64,000 nt of DNA. Origin: Acidobacteria bacterium RIFCSPLOWO2_12_FULL_66_21 (GTDB lineage: Bacteria; Acidobacteriota; Vicinamibacteria; Vicinamibacterales; 2-12-FULL-66-21). Below the pieces are notes generated by a model. That model made no database searches and was not told the DNA's origin. It saw nothing but the letters and a program-made list of their open reading frames with translations. The number at the start of each line of letters is the position of its first letter. Positions within the stretch are counted from its first letter, which is position 1. A program made the position numbers and the translations under genes. Below, one piece after another: positions 52,804 through 60,783 of the stretch. The stretch lies in NCBI GenBank assembly GCA_001767455.1, contig MELC01000086.1:120677-184676 (forward strand), in the 5' to 3' direction.

Positions 52804-54976
52804 TCGACTGCGGCCGGCCGGAGAGCAGCGTCTGGAGGGCGCGCTCGGCGTGCCCCCGCCGCGTCATCTCGGATCCCACGACGAACACCACGTTCGACAC
52901 GAGACGAGACACAATCACGGCGTCGGTGACCGCGAGCACGGGCGGCGTGTCGATGATGACCCAGTCGAACGGACCGCCGGCGAGGTTCGTGAGAAAGCCC
53001 TTCATGCGCTCCGAGGCGAGCAGTTCCGACGGATTCGGAGGGGTCCGCCCGGCGGTCATCACGAACAGGTTCGCCTCCGACGTGCGCTGCACCGCCTCGC
53101 GGACGCGGACCTGGCCGACGAGCAGGTGCGAGAGTCCCACCGAGTTCGGGATGCCGACGATCTTGTGCAGCCCGGGACGGCGCATGTCGGCGTCGATCAG
53201 CAGCACCCGGGAGCCGCCGAGCGCCAGCACCATCGCCAGGTTGCACGCGGTCGTGGTCTTGCCCTCGAGCGGCTGGCTGCTCGTGACCGCGATGACGCGC
53301 GGCCCTTCCGACTTGCCGGTGAAGACGAGCGAGGTTCGCAGCGACCGGAACGCCTCGCCGAAATCGTGCGGCACCTGCTCCGAGAGCAGCGGCACGCGCT
53401 CGCCGCGAATGGCCGGCACGAGGCCGAGCAGCGGCAGGCCGAGGACCTTCGTGATGTCCTCGGGGGTCTTGACCGTGTCGTCCAGGTACTCGATCCCGAA
53501 GGCCAGGCCGACGCCCACGAGGAGCCCCGCCATGATCGCGGTGAACCAGTCCTTCCGCGGATTCGGGGTGAAGGGCGCGGCCGGCACCTCCGCCCTGTCC
53601 ATCAACTGCACGTTGTTCGAGCGGCTGTTGCTGATGACCTGCAGTGACTTCTGCTCCTGCAGCAGCGTGTCGTACATCTTGCGATCGCCGTCGGCCTGAC
53701 GCTGGAGCATGGAGTAGTCGGTGCTCTTGCGATCGAGGTCCATCGCGACCCGCTTCTGATCCTCGAGCGAGCTCGCGAAGCTCCGTTCCTCGGCGACTGC
53801 GGCCTCGTAGTCGGTTTTGGCGGTCTCGATCACCCGTTGCCGCTGGGCGATGAGGTCCTTCTTCGCGATCGCGATCTGCGCGTCGAGCTTCTGGATGTCC
53901 GGGTGGGTGTCCATATACCTCGACGAGAGCGTGAGGCGCTGGCTGTTGAGATCCGCCAGCCGGCTCTTCGCCGTCACCACGCCCGGGCTCGTCGCGATGA
54001 TCGACAGATTGTCGGCCTCATCGCTGTCGGGTTTGACGGCCCTGACCTGCTCGTAGACCTGTCCCTTCTGGAGCCGCGCCAGCCGCGCCCGCGTGACGCT
54101 GTCGTTCAGGCTGTTCAGCCTCGGCAGCACGGTGTTCTGGCTGCTGTCGAGCGAGAGCGCGTCCTTCTGCTCGCGGTACTGCATCATCGCCGCTTCCGAA
54201 TCGGTCACCTTTTGCTGCTGCTTCTTCAACTCGTCGTCGAGCCAGGCGAGCTTCCCCAGGACATTGTCCAGGTGCAGGTCGAGGTTCTGCGTGGCGTACT
54301 CTTCCGCGATCGTGTTCGCCGCCAGCGCGGCGAAACGGGGATCCGGCGAGCGATACTGGATCGAAACCAGCCGCGTCGTCTGTTCGGGGATGATGTTGAT
54401 GCTGCCGATGAACTGGCTGATGATGCCGGCCTCGGCCGCGTTCTCGTCCGGGGCGGCCGGCTCGACGGCCGGAGTCTGGATCGGCCGCGTGATCAGGCGG
54501 CGGATCGCCTTGCCCAGCGACGCCCGCGCGTTGCGCACCGCGATGAGCGGCCCCCGCCGCGGCGGCGCCTGTCCGTTGAAAGCCGGGTTGTCCTGCAGGT
54601 GCAGCCGCCGGACGACGCGCTGGCCGAGCACGCGGCTCTTGAGGATGCTGTACTGCGTGTTGTAGTACTGCGTGGAGTCCTGCCAGAACATCGGATCGTT
54701 CGCGTTCAAATTGGCGACGGCAATCGAACGCTCGTCCTCGATCATCACGCGCGCGGTCGCCAGGTAGAGGGGAATCGTCGAGTAGGTCTGCACCATCATC
54801 GCCATCACGACGATGACGAACGCGGCCCCCGCGACGCGGCGGTGCTTGAAGACCGCGCTGAGGCGGTCGAGCACGTGCAGCGGCTGCTGCGACTGCGCGA
54901 CCGGGGGCATCGGCAGCTGCGGCGGCGCCTCGATGGCGATCGCCGGCGCCTGCTGCAGATCGTGGGTGTCGAACAT
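52688..54976 (-). CDS. Wzc-like polysaccharide co-polymerase with tyrosine-kinase domain
   Basis: This 762-residue inner-membrane protein has a Wzz domain: one helix at about 48-68, a long periplasmic coiled-coil (about 220-440, KKQQQKVTDSEAAMMQYREQK), then the PNPRKDWF proline-rich segment and a second helix (about 484-503). The cytoplasmic BY-kinase follows with Walker A SSQPLEGKTTT (about 566), Walker A' LLIDADMRRPGLH (about 592) and Walker B DWVIIDTPPVL (about 673). The tail (about 739-754) is a tyrosine cluster, YYYARYYGYQYKSYY, for autophosphorylation. It controls chain length and export with the Wza-like protein at 29889. It is transcribed away from the operon that carries its partners. 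Confidence 0.93.
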   Translation of the reverse strand: MFDTHDLQQAPAIAIEAPPQLPMPPVAQSQQPLHVLDRLSAVFKHRRVAGAAFVIVVMAMMVQTYSTIPLYLATARVMIEDERSIAVANLNANDPMFWQDSTQYYNTQYSILKSRVLGQRVVRRLHLQDNPAFNGQAPPRRGPLIAVRNARASLGKAIRRLITRPIQTPAVEPAAPDENAAEAGIISQFIGSINIIPEQTTRLVSIQYRSPDPRFAALAANTIAEEYATQNLDLHLDNVLGKLAWLDDELKKQQQKVTDSEAAMMQYREQKDALSLDSSQNTVLPRLNSLNDSVTRARLARLQKGQVYEQVRAVKPDSDEADNLSIIATSPGVVTAKSRLADLNSQRLTLSSRYMDTHPDIQKLDAQIAIAKKDLIAQRQRVIETAKTDYEAAVAEERSFASSLEDQKRVAMDLDRKSTDYSMLQRQADGDRKMYDTLLQEQKSLQVISNSRSNNVQLMDRAEVPAAPFTPNPRKDWFTAIMAGLLVGVGLAFGIEYLDDTVKTPEDITKVLGLPLLGLVPAIRGERVPLLSEQVPHDFGEAFRSLRTSLVFTGKSEGPRVIAVTSSQPLEGKTTTACNLAMVLALGGSRVLLIDADMRRPGLHKIVGIPNSVGLSHLLVGQVRVREAVQRTSEANLFVMTAGRTPPNPSELLASERMKGFLTNLAGGPFDWVIIDTPPVLAVTDAVIVSRLVSNVVFVVGSEMTRRGHAERALQTLLSGRPQSIGAVLNRVDFDRNKYYYARYYGYQYKSYYGQTNTTPAA

Positions 54977-55000
54977 GAACTCAGAAACCGCTGGGGCTCG

Positions 55001-55501
55001 CTACTGCTGCGAGCTGGCCGGGATACCGCTCGAGCCGAGCGCCGTCACCCCCATGCTGGACGCGGCGGACACCGCGCTGGAGGCCGCGTTGGAGAAGAAT
55101 CCCGTGAACCACGGCACCTTCGCGCCGAGCCGGACGAAGGTCGCGACCGTTTCGCCGGGCGCGACGCTGAACGTGTGGCCGAGGGCCATCACCTTCCCGG
55201 AGTCGGTCACCAGCTCGATGACGTACGACCCCCCCTCGACGCCGTCGAACGTGAACTGCCCCGTCGAATTCGCGACCATCGTGGCCTCGATTTTGCCGGT
55301 TACCACGTTGCGCAGCCGCAGGTTCGCGTTCGGCACCGGCTGATTGTCGGCGTTCCACGCCGCGCCGACGATGCGCACCCCCGTACCGTTCGGCCCGCCG
55401 GCACGCGGGCCCTTCCCGGTCCCTGAGGTGGCCCCCATCGGCACCGCCGAAACACTCGCCAGCAGCGCAAATACCACGGCCGTTACGACGTGCGACTTCA
55501 C
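55001..55501 (-). CDS. Small secreted carboxypeptidase-regulatory-like domain protein
   Basis: It starts at a GTG (AGGTAGG upstream). The 166 residues have a signal peptide (VVTAVVFALLASVSAVPM), a Gly/Thr-rich linker and one beta-sandwich: GAAWNADNQPVPNANLRLRNV through GKIEATMVANSTGQFTFDG to GSYVIELV, the usual order of a carboxypeptidase-regulatory-like (transthyretin-fold) domain. The end (VPWFTGFFSNAASSAVSAASSMGVTAL) is weakly hydrophobic and Ala/Ser-rich. No catalytic residues are seen. It is the first gene of the minus-strand set with the Wzc-like gene 24 bases later, so it may be an accessory surface protein. Confidence 0.75.
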   Translation of the reverse strand: MKSHVVTAVVFALLASVSAVPMGATSGTGKGPRAGGPNGTGVRIVGAAWNADNQPVPNANLRLRNVVTGKIEATMVANSTGQFTFDGVEGGSYVIELVTDSGKVMALGHTFSVAPGETVATFVRLGAKVPWFTGFFSNAASSAVSAASSMGVTALGSSGIPASSQQ

Positions 55502-55568
55502 GTTGAACCTACCTCTCCGGGGAAAAATCCTACAGCTTTCAGCTTACCCTACGACGGCGCAACCGGTC

Positions 55569-55599
55569 GAACGACATGACATCAGGGGACTTGTCGTTC
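55569..55599. promoter_or_regulatory. Operator-like dyad GAACGACA/TGTCGTTC
   Basis: GAACGACA (55569-55576) and TGTCGTTC (55592-55599) are perfect inverted repeats with a 15-base spacer, with partial extension outward (CCG on both sides). It lies about 70 bases upstream of the small secreted protein gene, in a position suited to regulate the minus-strand Wzc set. Confidence 0.4.
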
Positions 55600-55756
55600 A
55601 AACGGCCGCTCGAGTCCCGCCGGGATAAGCAAACCGCCTTCCAGCGGGCCGACGGTCCTTGATGAGCCGCTTCCCCTTACTTTTCGGTGTTCCCGCACGC
55701 GTTCGGTAGGCGAAGGAAAACGACAGTGTCCCAGGATGGAACAATCTCTTACATTC

Positions 55757-55775
55757 TGGCAGGCAGTATCTGCCA
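55757..55775. promoter_or_regulatory. Operator-like dyad TGGCAG/CTGCCA
   Basis: TGGCAG and CTGCCA flank seven bases (GCAGTAT). It is 40 bases upstream of the -35 candidate of the giant repeat protein gene and could bind a dimeric regulator. Confidence 0.3.
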
Positions 55776-55814
55776 AGTAATCACGGAATTCGGCGTAATG
55801 AGCACAAGAACGTG

Positions 55815-55843
55815 TTGAACGTTGGCTATTGCTACGCTATCGT
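55815..55843 (+). promoter_or_regulatory. Sigma-70-type promoter candidate of the giant repeat protein
   Basis: TTGAAC (55815-55820), a 17-base spacer and TATCGT (55838-55843) match the -35 and -10 boxes at four of six positions each. Transcription would start near 55850, giving a leader of about 70 bases. The overlapping TTGGCTATTGCTACGCT also has GG and GC ten bases apart as at sigma-54 promoters, but the rest of that consensus is poor. Confidence 0.4.
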
Positions 55844-55920
55844 TTCACTTTGGAAACATTTGTCTGGACCGCCACTGTCGAAAACTCGGCACTGCCATTA
55901 CCCACAAAATCGACAGCGCA

Positions 55921-58900
55921 ATGACGATGATGTCCGTGAGAGTCCGTTTGGCGCTGGCGCTGCTCGTTGCCGTTCTGCCACTCGCAGCCAGCAGTCTCAA
56001 GGCGCAGGCGACGCCCTGGCAGGTCGGCGACGTCTTCGTCGGTGTCGGCTTCGACTACGGCGACCCGTCCACGCTCGGACATTACGCGAGATTCTCTGCC
56101 GAAGGCGTGCAGCAGGAGATGATCGACACCCGCACGCCGAGCTGGACGACCGGATGCGCGATCGATCGCTCCACGGGCAATCTCTGGACGACGAGCTTCG
56201 ACTGGGGCGTGCTCACGACGCTCGACCCGACCATTCAGCCCGACGGCAGTCACACCGTACTCGGCACAAAGGACTTCTACTACGATTTCTTCCTGCGTCC
56301 GCTGGACGCTCAGATCATCGAGTCGATCGTCTTCGATACGCAGGGGAACTATTACATCGGCGTTCCGGAGGAAACCGAGGACTATATCTGGGACACCGAA
56401 GCGCCGAGTCCAAATCTCGATCCGCTGTACCCCGGCACTTACCTCAACGGCGAGTATGCACCCGACTACACGAAACCGCTGGACGGACACGGCGATCCGC
56501 AACTCACCTGGATCCCGTGGTGGACCGGTCGAGTGCTCGATGGGTACGGCACGATCCTCAAACTGAGCAAGACGGATGCCTTTGCGCCGACGCGCATTCG
56601 CGTGCCCGTCGACACCGGGTACGACCCGATCCTGTATCCGATGCCCCCCAATCCCGCCGATCCCGCGGAACAGAGCGATCATCCGCGCGGCGCTGACTGG
56701 CTCGATCTGGCCTCGGATGGCCACACCATGTTCTACACGTCGGAAGACCGGTTCATCCGGACGTGGAATCTCGACACGAACAGTCCGGGGCCGTCGAATC
56801 CGGGACTGACCGCGGTGCCCGAAGTTCCCGGTGTGTGGGGGAAGATCGGCGAGGAGGACCTGAAGGCGTTCGCGTTTCGCCTGCTGCCGCCCGGCGATGG
56901 CAGCGGCGGCGCGATCGTGGCGGCGTCGGCATTCGTTTACCGTCTCGACAGCCACGGCCAGATCATCGCGAAGATGGCCGCCCCGACCGGCAGCGGATAC
57001 TTCTCGCTCAACATCAGCCCTGACGGCCAGTACGCGTGGAGCGTGTCAGGGGCGAACCACCACCTGAACAAGTTCTATATTCCCACGGGACAGATGGTGC
57101 TCTCCCAGCCGGTCGGCATCGGTGCCATGACGTTGGGCGTGTGCGTGAAAGAGGAGTACACCGCGGCTGAACATGCGTGCCCGGTCGGCAGCACCGACCC
57201 GCTCTGCACGCGTATTGAGGCCTGTACGCCGTATTCGCCGGGCGATGACGACGGCGACGGCCTGCCCGATGTCGCGGATCCCGACTGCCTGCCGATTCCC
57301 CACCCGGCGGAATCCTGCGGGACGGGGACGGCCGGCGCGGGGCTGGGGACCGACGACGACCGCAATGGCCTGGTCGACGAAACGTGCGGCAGGCTCGACC
57401 CCGAGAACGCGGGGATCAGCCTCTTGTTCGAAGGTCCGGTAGCGCCGGGTGAAACGCGTACGTACAGCGCGACGGGGCTGCCCCCCGGTCTGACGATGAA
57501 CGTGTCGACGGGGCTGGTGAGCGGCACGATCGACTACTCGGCGGCGACTCCGCTGACCTCGCCGCAGGCCTACACGGTCACGGTTGCCGTCGACCGCCAG
57601 ACGTCCACCGGAGTCAGTCTGCACGCCGAAGGCGTGTTCGTGTGGAGCGTCGAGAACAGGAACGCGCCGCCGGCGCTGACGCTGTCGACGTCGACCCCGA
57701 CGGTCGCCGAGGGCTCGACGCTGACCGCGCCGGACTTCACCATCTCGGCGACCGACTTCGACGGCGATCCGCTGACCTATGGCGCGAGCGGTCTGCCGGC
57801 AGGCGCGACCTTCGATACCTCGACCGGCGCGTTCTCGTGGGCGCCGGACTACACGCAGGCGGGAACCTATACGGTGACGTTCTCGGTGTCGGACGGCGTG
57901 GCCACCGACACGGAGGTCGCCACCATCACGGTCACGAACTCGAACCGCGCGCCGGTGCTGACGCTCTCGACGTCGGCGCCGACCGTCGCCGAGGGCGCGA
58001 CGCTGACGGCGCCGGCCTTTACGGTGACAGGGACCGACGCGGACAGCGATCCGCTGACCTACAGCGTGACGGACCTGCCGGTAGGGGCGACGTTCAACAC
58101 GTCGACCGGCGCGTTCTCCTGGACGCCGACCTACAGCCAGGCGGGATCGTACCCGGTGAGCTTCTCGGTGTCGGACGGCACGGCCGCCGATTCGAAGAGC
58201 GCGACCATCACGGTCACGAACGTGAACCGCGCGCCCGTGCTGACGCTCTCGACGTCGACCCCGACCGTCGGCGAGGGCGCGACGCTGACGGCGCCGGCCT
58301 TTACGGTGACGGCGACCGACGCGGACAGCGATCCGCTGACCTACAGCGCGACGGGTCTGCCGGCCGGCGCGACCTTCGATACCTCGACCGGCGCGTTCTC
58401 CTGGACGCCGGGCTACACGCAGGCGGGCTCGTACCTGGTGACCTTCTCGGTGACGGACGGGACGGACAGCGACACTGAGAGCGCGACGATCACGGTCACG
58501 AACGTGAACCGCGCGCCCGTGCTGACGCTCTCGACGTCGACGCCGGTCATCGCCGAGGGCTCGACACTGACGGCGCCGGCCTTCACCGTGACGGCGACCG
58601 ACGCGGACGGCGATCCGCTGACGTACAGCGCGACGGGCCTCCCCGCCGGCACGACTTTCGATACCTCGACCGGCGCGTTCTCGTGGACGCCCACCTACAA
58701 CCAGGCGTCATCCTACCCGGTGAGCTTCACGGTGTCGGATGGCACGGCCACCGATACGAAGAGCGCCACCATCACGGTCACGAACACGAACCGTCTGCCT
58801 GTGCTGACGCTGTCCACCGCGACGCCGACCGTCGCCGAGGGCGCGACGCTGGCGGCGCCGGCCTTCACCGTGACGGCGACCGACGTGGACGGCGATCCGC

Positions 58901-60420
58901 TGACCTTCAGCGCGACGGGTCTGCCAGCCGGTGCGACGTTCAACACCTCGACCGGTGCGTTCTCGTGGACGCCGGCCTTCACCCAGGCGGGCTCGTACGC
59001 GGTGATCTTCTCGGTGTCGGATGGCACGGACGGCGATTCGGAGACCGCCACGATTACGGTCACCAACGTGAACCATCCGCCGGTGCTGGCGCTGTCGACC
59101 TCGACGCCGACCGTGGCCGAAGGCTCGACGCTGACCGGGCCGGGCTTCACGGTGACGGCGACCGACGCGGACACCGACGATTCGCTGACCTACAGCGCGA
59201 CGGGCCTGCCGGCCGGCGCCTCCTTCAATGCGTCGACGGGCGCGTTCTCCTGGACGCCGGGCTACACGGAGGCGGGCTCGTACCCGGTGACCTTCTCGGT
59301 CTCTGACGGAACGGCCAGCGACACGAAGAGCGCGACGATCACGGTGACCAACACGAACCGCGCGCCGGCGCTGACGCTCTCCACGGCCACGCCGACGATC
59401 GCCGAGGGCTCGACGCTGACCGGGCCGTACTTCACCGTGACCGCGACCGACGCCGACAGCGATCCGCTGACCTTCAGCGCGGTCGGGCTGCCGGCCGGTG
59501 CGTCCTTCAATACGTCGACGGGTGCCTTCTCGTGGACGCCGACCTTCAGCCAGGCGGGTTCGTACCCGGTGACCTTCTCGGTGTCGGATGGCACGGACAG
59601 CGACACGAAGAGCGCGACGATCACCGTCACGAACGTGAACCACGCGCCGGTCCTGACACTGTCCACGGCCACACCGACGATCCCGGAGGGCTCGACGCTG
59701 ACGGCGCCGTACTTCACCGTGACGGCGACCGACGCGGACACCGGCGATTCGCTGACCTTCAGCGCGACGGGCCTGCCGGCCGGCGCCTCCTTCAATGCGT
59801 CGACGGGCGCGTTCTCCTGGACGCCGGGCTACACGGAGGCGGGCTCGTACCCAGTGACCTTCTCGGTTTCCGACGGAACGGCCAGCGACACGAAGAGCGC
59901 GACGATCGTCGTGACCGACGTGACCAATCTCCCGCCGAACTGCTCGGCAGCCGTGGCGACGCCCTTCGTGATCTGGCCCCCGAACCACAAGATGGTGCCG
60001 ATCTCGATCCGGGGAGTCACCGACGACAGCGGCGTCCCGGCGATCACCATCACCGGCATCTTCCAGGATGAGCCGGTGAACTCCGGCGCCGACGGCGACA
60101 CCGGGCCGGACGGAGCCGGGATCGGGACCGAGACGGCGCTCGTTCGTGCGGAGCGCGCCGGCAGCGAATCGAAGAAGCGCGGCAACGGCCGCGTGTACCA
60201 CATCTACTTCACCGCGACCGACGGTGTCGCGACGTGCTCGAGTGAGGTCAAAGCCACCGTCCCGCACGACCGGAGCGGCAAGGTCCCGGCTGTTGACGGC
60301 GGCGCGCTCTTCGACTCGACCGTGGTCCCGCCGGCCGAAGAGAGCCACTCCCCCGACGGCGACGATCGAGCCAAGAGCAAGAAGGGCGGCGACAAGGTCG
60401 ACAAGAAGCGCGACAGTTGA
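55921..60420 (+). CDS. Giant secreted protein: propeller-like head, eight Ig/cadherin-like repeats
   Basis: I take the ATG at 55921, because the signal peptide (MSVRVRLALALLVAVLPLA) follows at once, giving 1,499 residues. Residues 30-430 look like a beta-propeller-type or lectin-like head (TPWQVGDVFVGVGFDYGD, SISPDG-like blades). Around 440-500 there are two calcium-binding Asp-rich loops (DDDGDGLPDVADPD and TDDDRNGLVDE) as in thrombospondin type 3 repeats. Residues 581-1335 are eight repeats of 94-96 residues with P-V-L-T-L-S-T...EG(S/A)TLTAP, TATDADSDPLTYSATGLPAG and TGAFSWTPGYTQAGSY, matching putative Ig/cadherin-like (He_PIG) domains. The C-terminal 160 residues contain the WPPNHKMV motif and end in a charged Lys/Asp tail. 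A surface adhesin or matrix protein is likely. Confidence 0.88.
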   Translation: MTMMSVRVRLALALLVAVLPLAASSLKAQATPWQVGDVFVGVGFDYGDPSTLGHYARFSAEGVQQEMIDTRTPSWTTGCAIDRSTGNLWTTSFDWGVLTTLDPTIQPDGSHTVLGTKDFYYDFFLRPLDAQIIESIVFDTQGNYYIGVPEETEDYIWDTEAPSPNLDPLYPGTYLNGEYAPDYTKPLDGHGDPQLTWIPWWTGRVLDGYGTILKLSKTDAFAPTRIRVPVDTGYDPILYPMPPNPADPAEQSDHPRGADWLDLASDGHTMFYTSEDRFIRTWNLDTNSPGPSNPGLTAVPEVPGVWGKIGEEDLKAFAFRLLPPGDGSGGAIVAASAFVYRLDSHGQIIAKMAAPTGSGYFSLNISPDGQYAWSVSGANHHLNKFYIPTGQMVLSQPVGIGAMTLGVCVKEEYTAAEHACPVGSTDPLCTRIEACTPYSPGDDDGDGLPDVADPDCLPIPHPAESCGTGTAGAGLGTDDDRNGLVDETCGRLDPENAGISLLFEGPVAPGETRTYSATGLPPGLTMNVSTGLVSGTIDYSAATPLTSPQAYTVTVAVDRQTSTGVSLHAEGVFVWSVENRNAPPALTLSTSTPTVAEGSTLTAPDFTISATDFDGDPLTYGASGLPAGATFDTSTGAFSWAPDYTQAGTYTVTFSVSDGVATDTEVATITVTNSNRAPVLTLSTSAPTVAEGATLTAPAFTVTGTDADSDPLTYSVTDLPVGATFNTSTGAFSWTPTYSQAGSYPVSFSVSDGTAADSKSATITVTNVNRAPVLTLSTSTPTVGEGATLTAPAFTVTATDADSDPLTYSATGLPAGATFDTSTGAFSWTPGYTQAGSYLVTFSVTDGTDSDTESATITVTNVNRAPVLTLSTSTPVIAEGSTLTAPAFTVTATDADGDPLTYSATGLPAGTTFDTSTGAFSWTPTYNQASSYPVSFTVSDGTATDTKSATITVTNTNRLPVLTLSTATPTVAEGATLAAPAFTVTATDVDGDPLTFSATGLPAGATFNTSTGAFSWTPAFTQAGSYAVIFSVSDGTDGDSETATITVTNVNHPPVLALSTSTPTVAEGSTLTGPGFTVTATDADTDDSLTYSATGLPAGASFNASTGAFSWTPGYTEAGSYPVTFSVSDGTASDTKSATITVTNTNRAPALTLSTATPTIAEGSTLTGPYFTVTATDADSDPLTFSAVGLPAGASFNTSTGAFSWTPTFSQAGSYPVTFSVSDGTDSDTKSATITVTNVNHAPVLTLSTATPTIPEGSTLTAPYFTVTATDADTGDSLTFSATGLPAGASFNASTGAFSWTPGYTEAGSYPVTFSVSDGTASDTKSATIVVTDVTNLPPNCSAAVATPFVIWPPNHKMVPISIRGVTDDSGVPAITITGIFQDEPVNSGADGDTGPDGAGIGTETALVRAERAGSESKKRGNGRVYHIYFTATDGVATCSSEVKATVPHDRSGKVPAVDGGALFDSTVVPPAEESHSPDGDDRAKSKKGGDKVDKKRDS
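57661..59925 (+). repeat. Eight tandem DNA repeats of 282-288 bp inside the giant protein
   Basis: Units start at 57661, 57943, 58225, 58507, 58789, 59071, 59356 and 59638, each with AAC followed by the words for R/H-A/P-P-V/A-L. Spacing is 282 bases except for 285 and 288 where an extra codon or two sit in DADTDDSLTY/DADTGDSLTF and at the end. Adjacent units are very similar at DNA level, so unequal recombination and assembly collapse are likely here and the true number may differ. Confidence 0.9.
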
Positions 60421-60445
60421 TTCGGCTTCAACCGTCGCCGGTCGA

Positions 60446-60475
60446 GGGCAGCGTTCGTCACGCTGCCCTTTTTTT
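60446..60475 (+). terminator. Rho-independent terminator after the giant repeat protein
   Basis: GGGCAGCG (60446-60453) and CGCTGCCC (60461-60468) form a perfect eight-base stem with a seven-base loop, followed at once by seven T. It lies 26 bases after the stop codon and nine bases before the first lasso-cluster gene, so it separates the two transcription units. Confidence 0.92.
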
Positions 60476-60484
60476 GCGCGTAGA

Positions 60485-60781
60485 ATGGCCGCGATGCCCG
60501 AATTGACGCTCGACACCGGCCTGCGCGTGTCGCCCGACGCGGCGTTCCGCGAGCTCGACGGGGAAGGCGTGCTCCTGGACCTCGGGAGCGGGCGGTATTT
60601 CGGCCTGGATCCCGTGGCGCTTCGCACGTGGCAGATGCTGTCTGACGGCCTGACGCTTCGCGCCATTCGCGATCGCCTGCTCGACGAGTTCGACGTCGAT
60701 GCGCCCACCCTCGAGTCCGATCTCCTCACGTTCGTGCGGGACCTCCTCGGCCGCGGCCTCGTCAGCACAGGGACGATCTGA
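60485..60781 (+). CDS. PqqD-like RiPP recognition element protein (lasso B1)
   Basis: This 98-residue protein (ATG at 60485; a second ATG at 60494) reads GEGVLLDLGSGRYFGLDPVA, TWQMLSDGLTLRAIRDRLLDEF and LESDLLTFVRDLLGRGLV: the PqqD fold of three strands and three helices. In lasso-peptide systems the free-standing B1 protein binds the precursor leader at the conserved Tyr/Pro/Leu positions and presents it to the protease and cyclase. It is followed two bases later by the cyclase gene. TAGAAT at 60481-60486 could be a -10 box for a near-leaderless message, but no -35 box is seen. Confidence 0.9.
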   Translation: MAAMPELTLDTGLRVSPDAAFRELDGEGVLLDLGSGRYFGLDPVALRTWQMLSDGLTLRAIRDRLLDEFDVDAPTLESDLLTFVRDLLGRGLVSTGTI

Positions 60782-60783
60782 CG

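Larger units (their letters stand above)
55502..55920. other. Divergent intergenic region, 419 bases
   Basis: This gap separates two divergent transcripts and is AT-richer than its surroundings. It holds a plus-strand promoter candidate (55815-55843) and two dyads (55569-55599 and 55757-55775) that could be operators. I see no reading frame with a ribosome site; an open frame from 55822 into the repeat protein lacks a signal peptide and is a less likely start than the ATG at 55921. No iterated-word hairpin is present, unlike most gaps here. Confidence 0.6.

Noticed and set aside
55820..55836. Sigma-54 promoter before the giant repeat protein
   Set aside because: Only the GG and GC doublets fit; the TGGCAC and TTGC boxes are poor, and an overlapping sigma-70 match is better.
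55822..55920. An upstream 33-codon extension of the giant repeat protein
   Set aside because: It would bury the signal peptide inside the protein; the ATG at 55921 places the signal peptide at the N-terminus.
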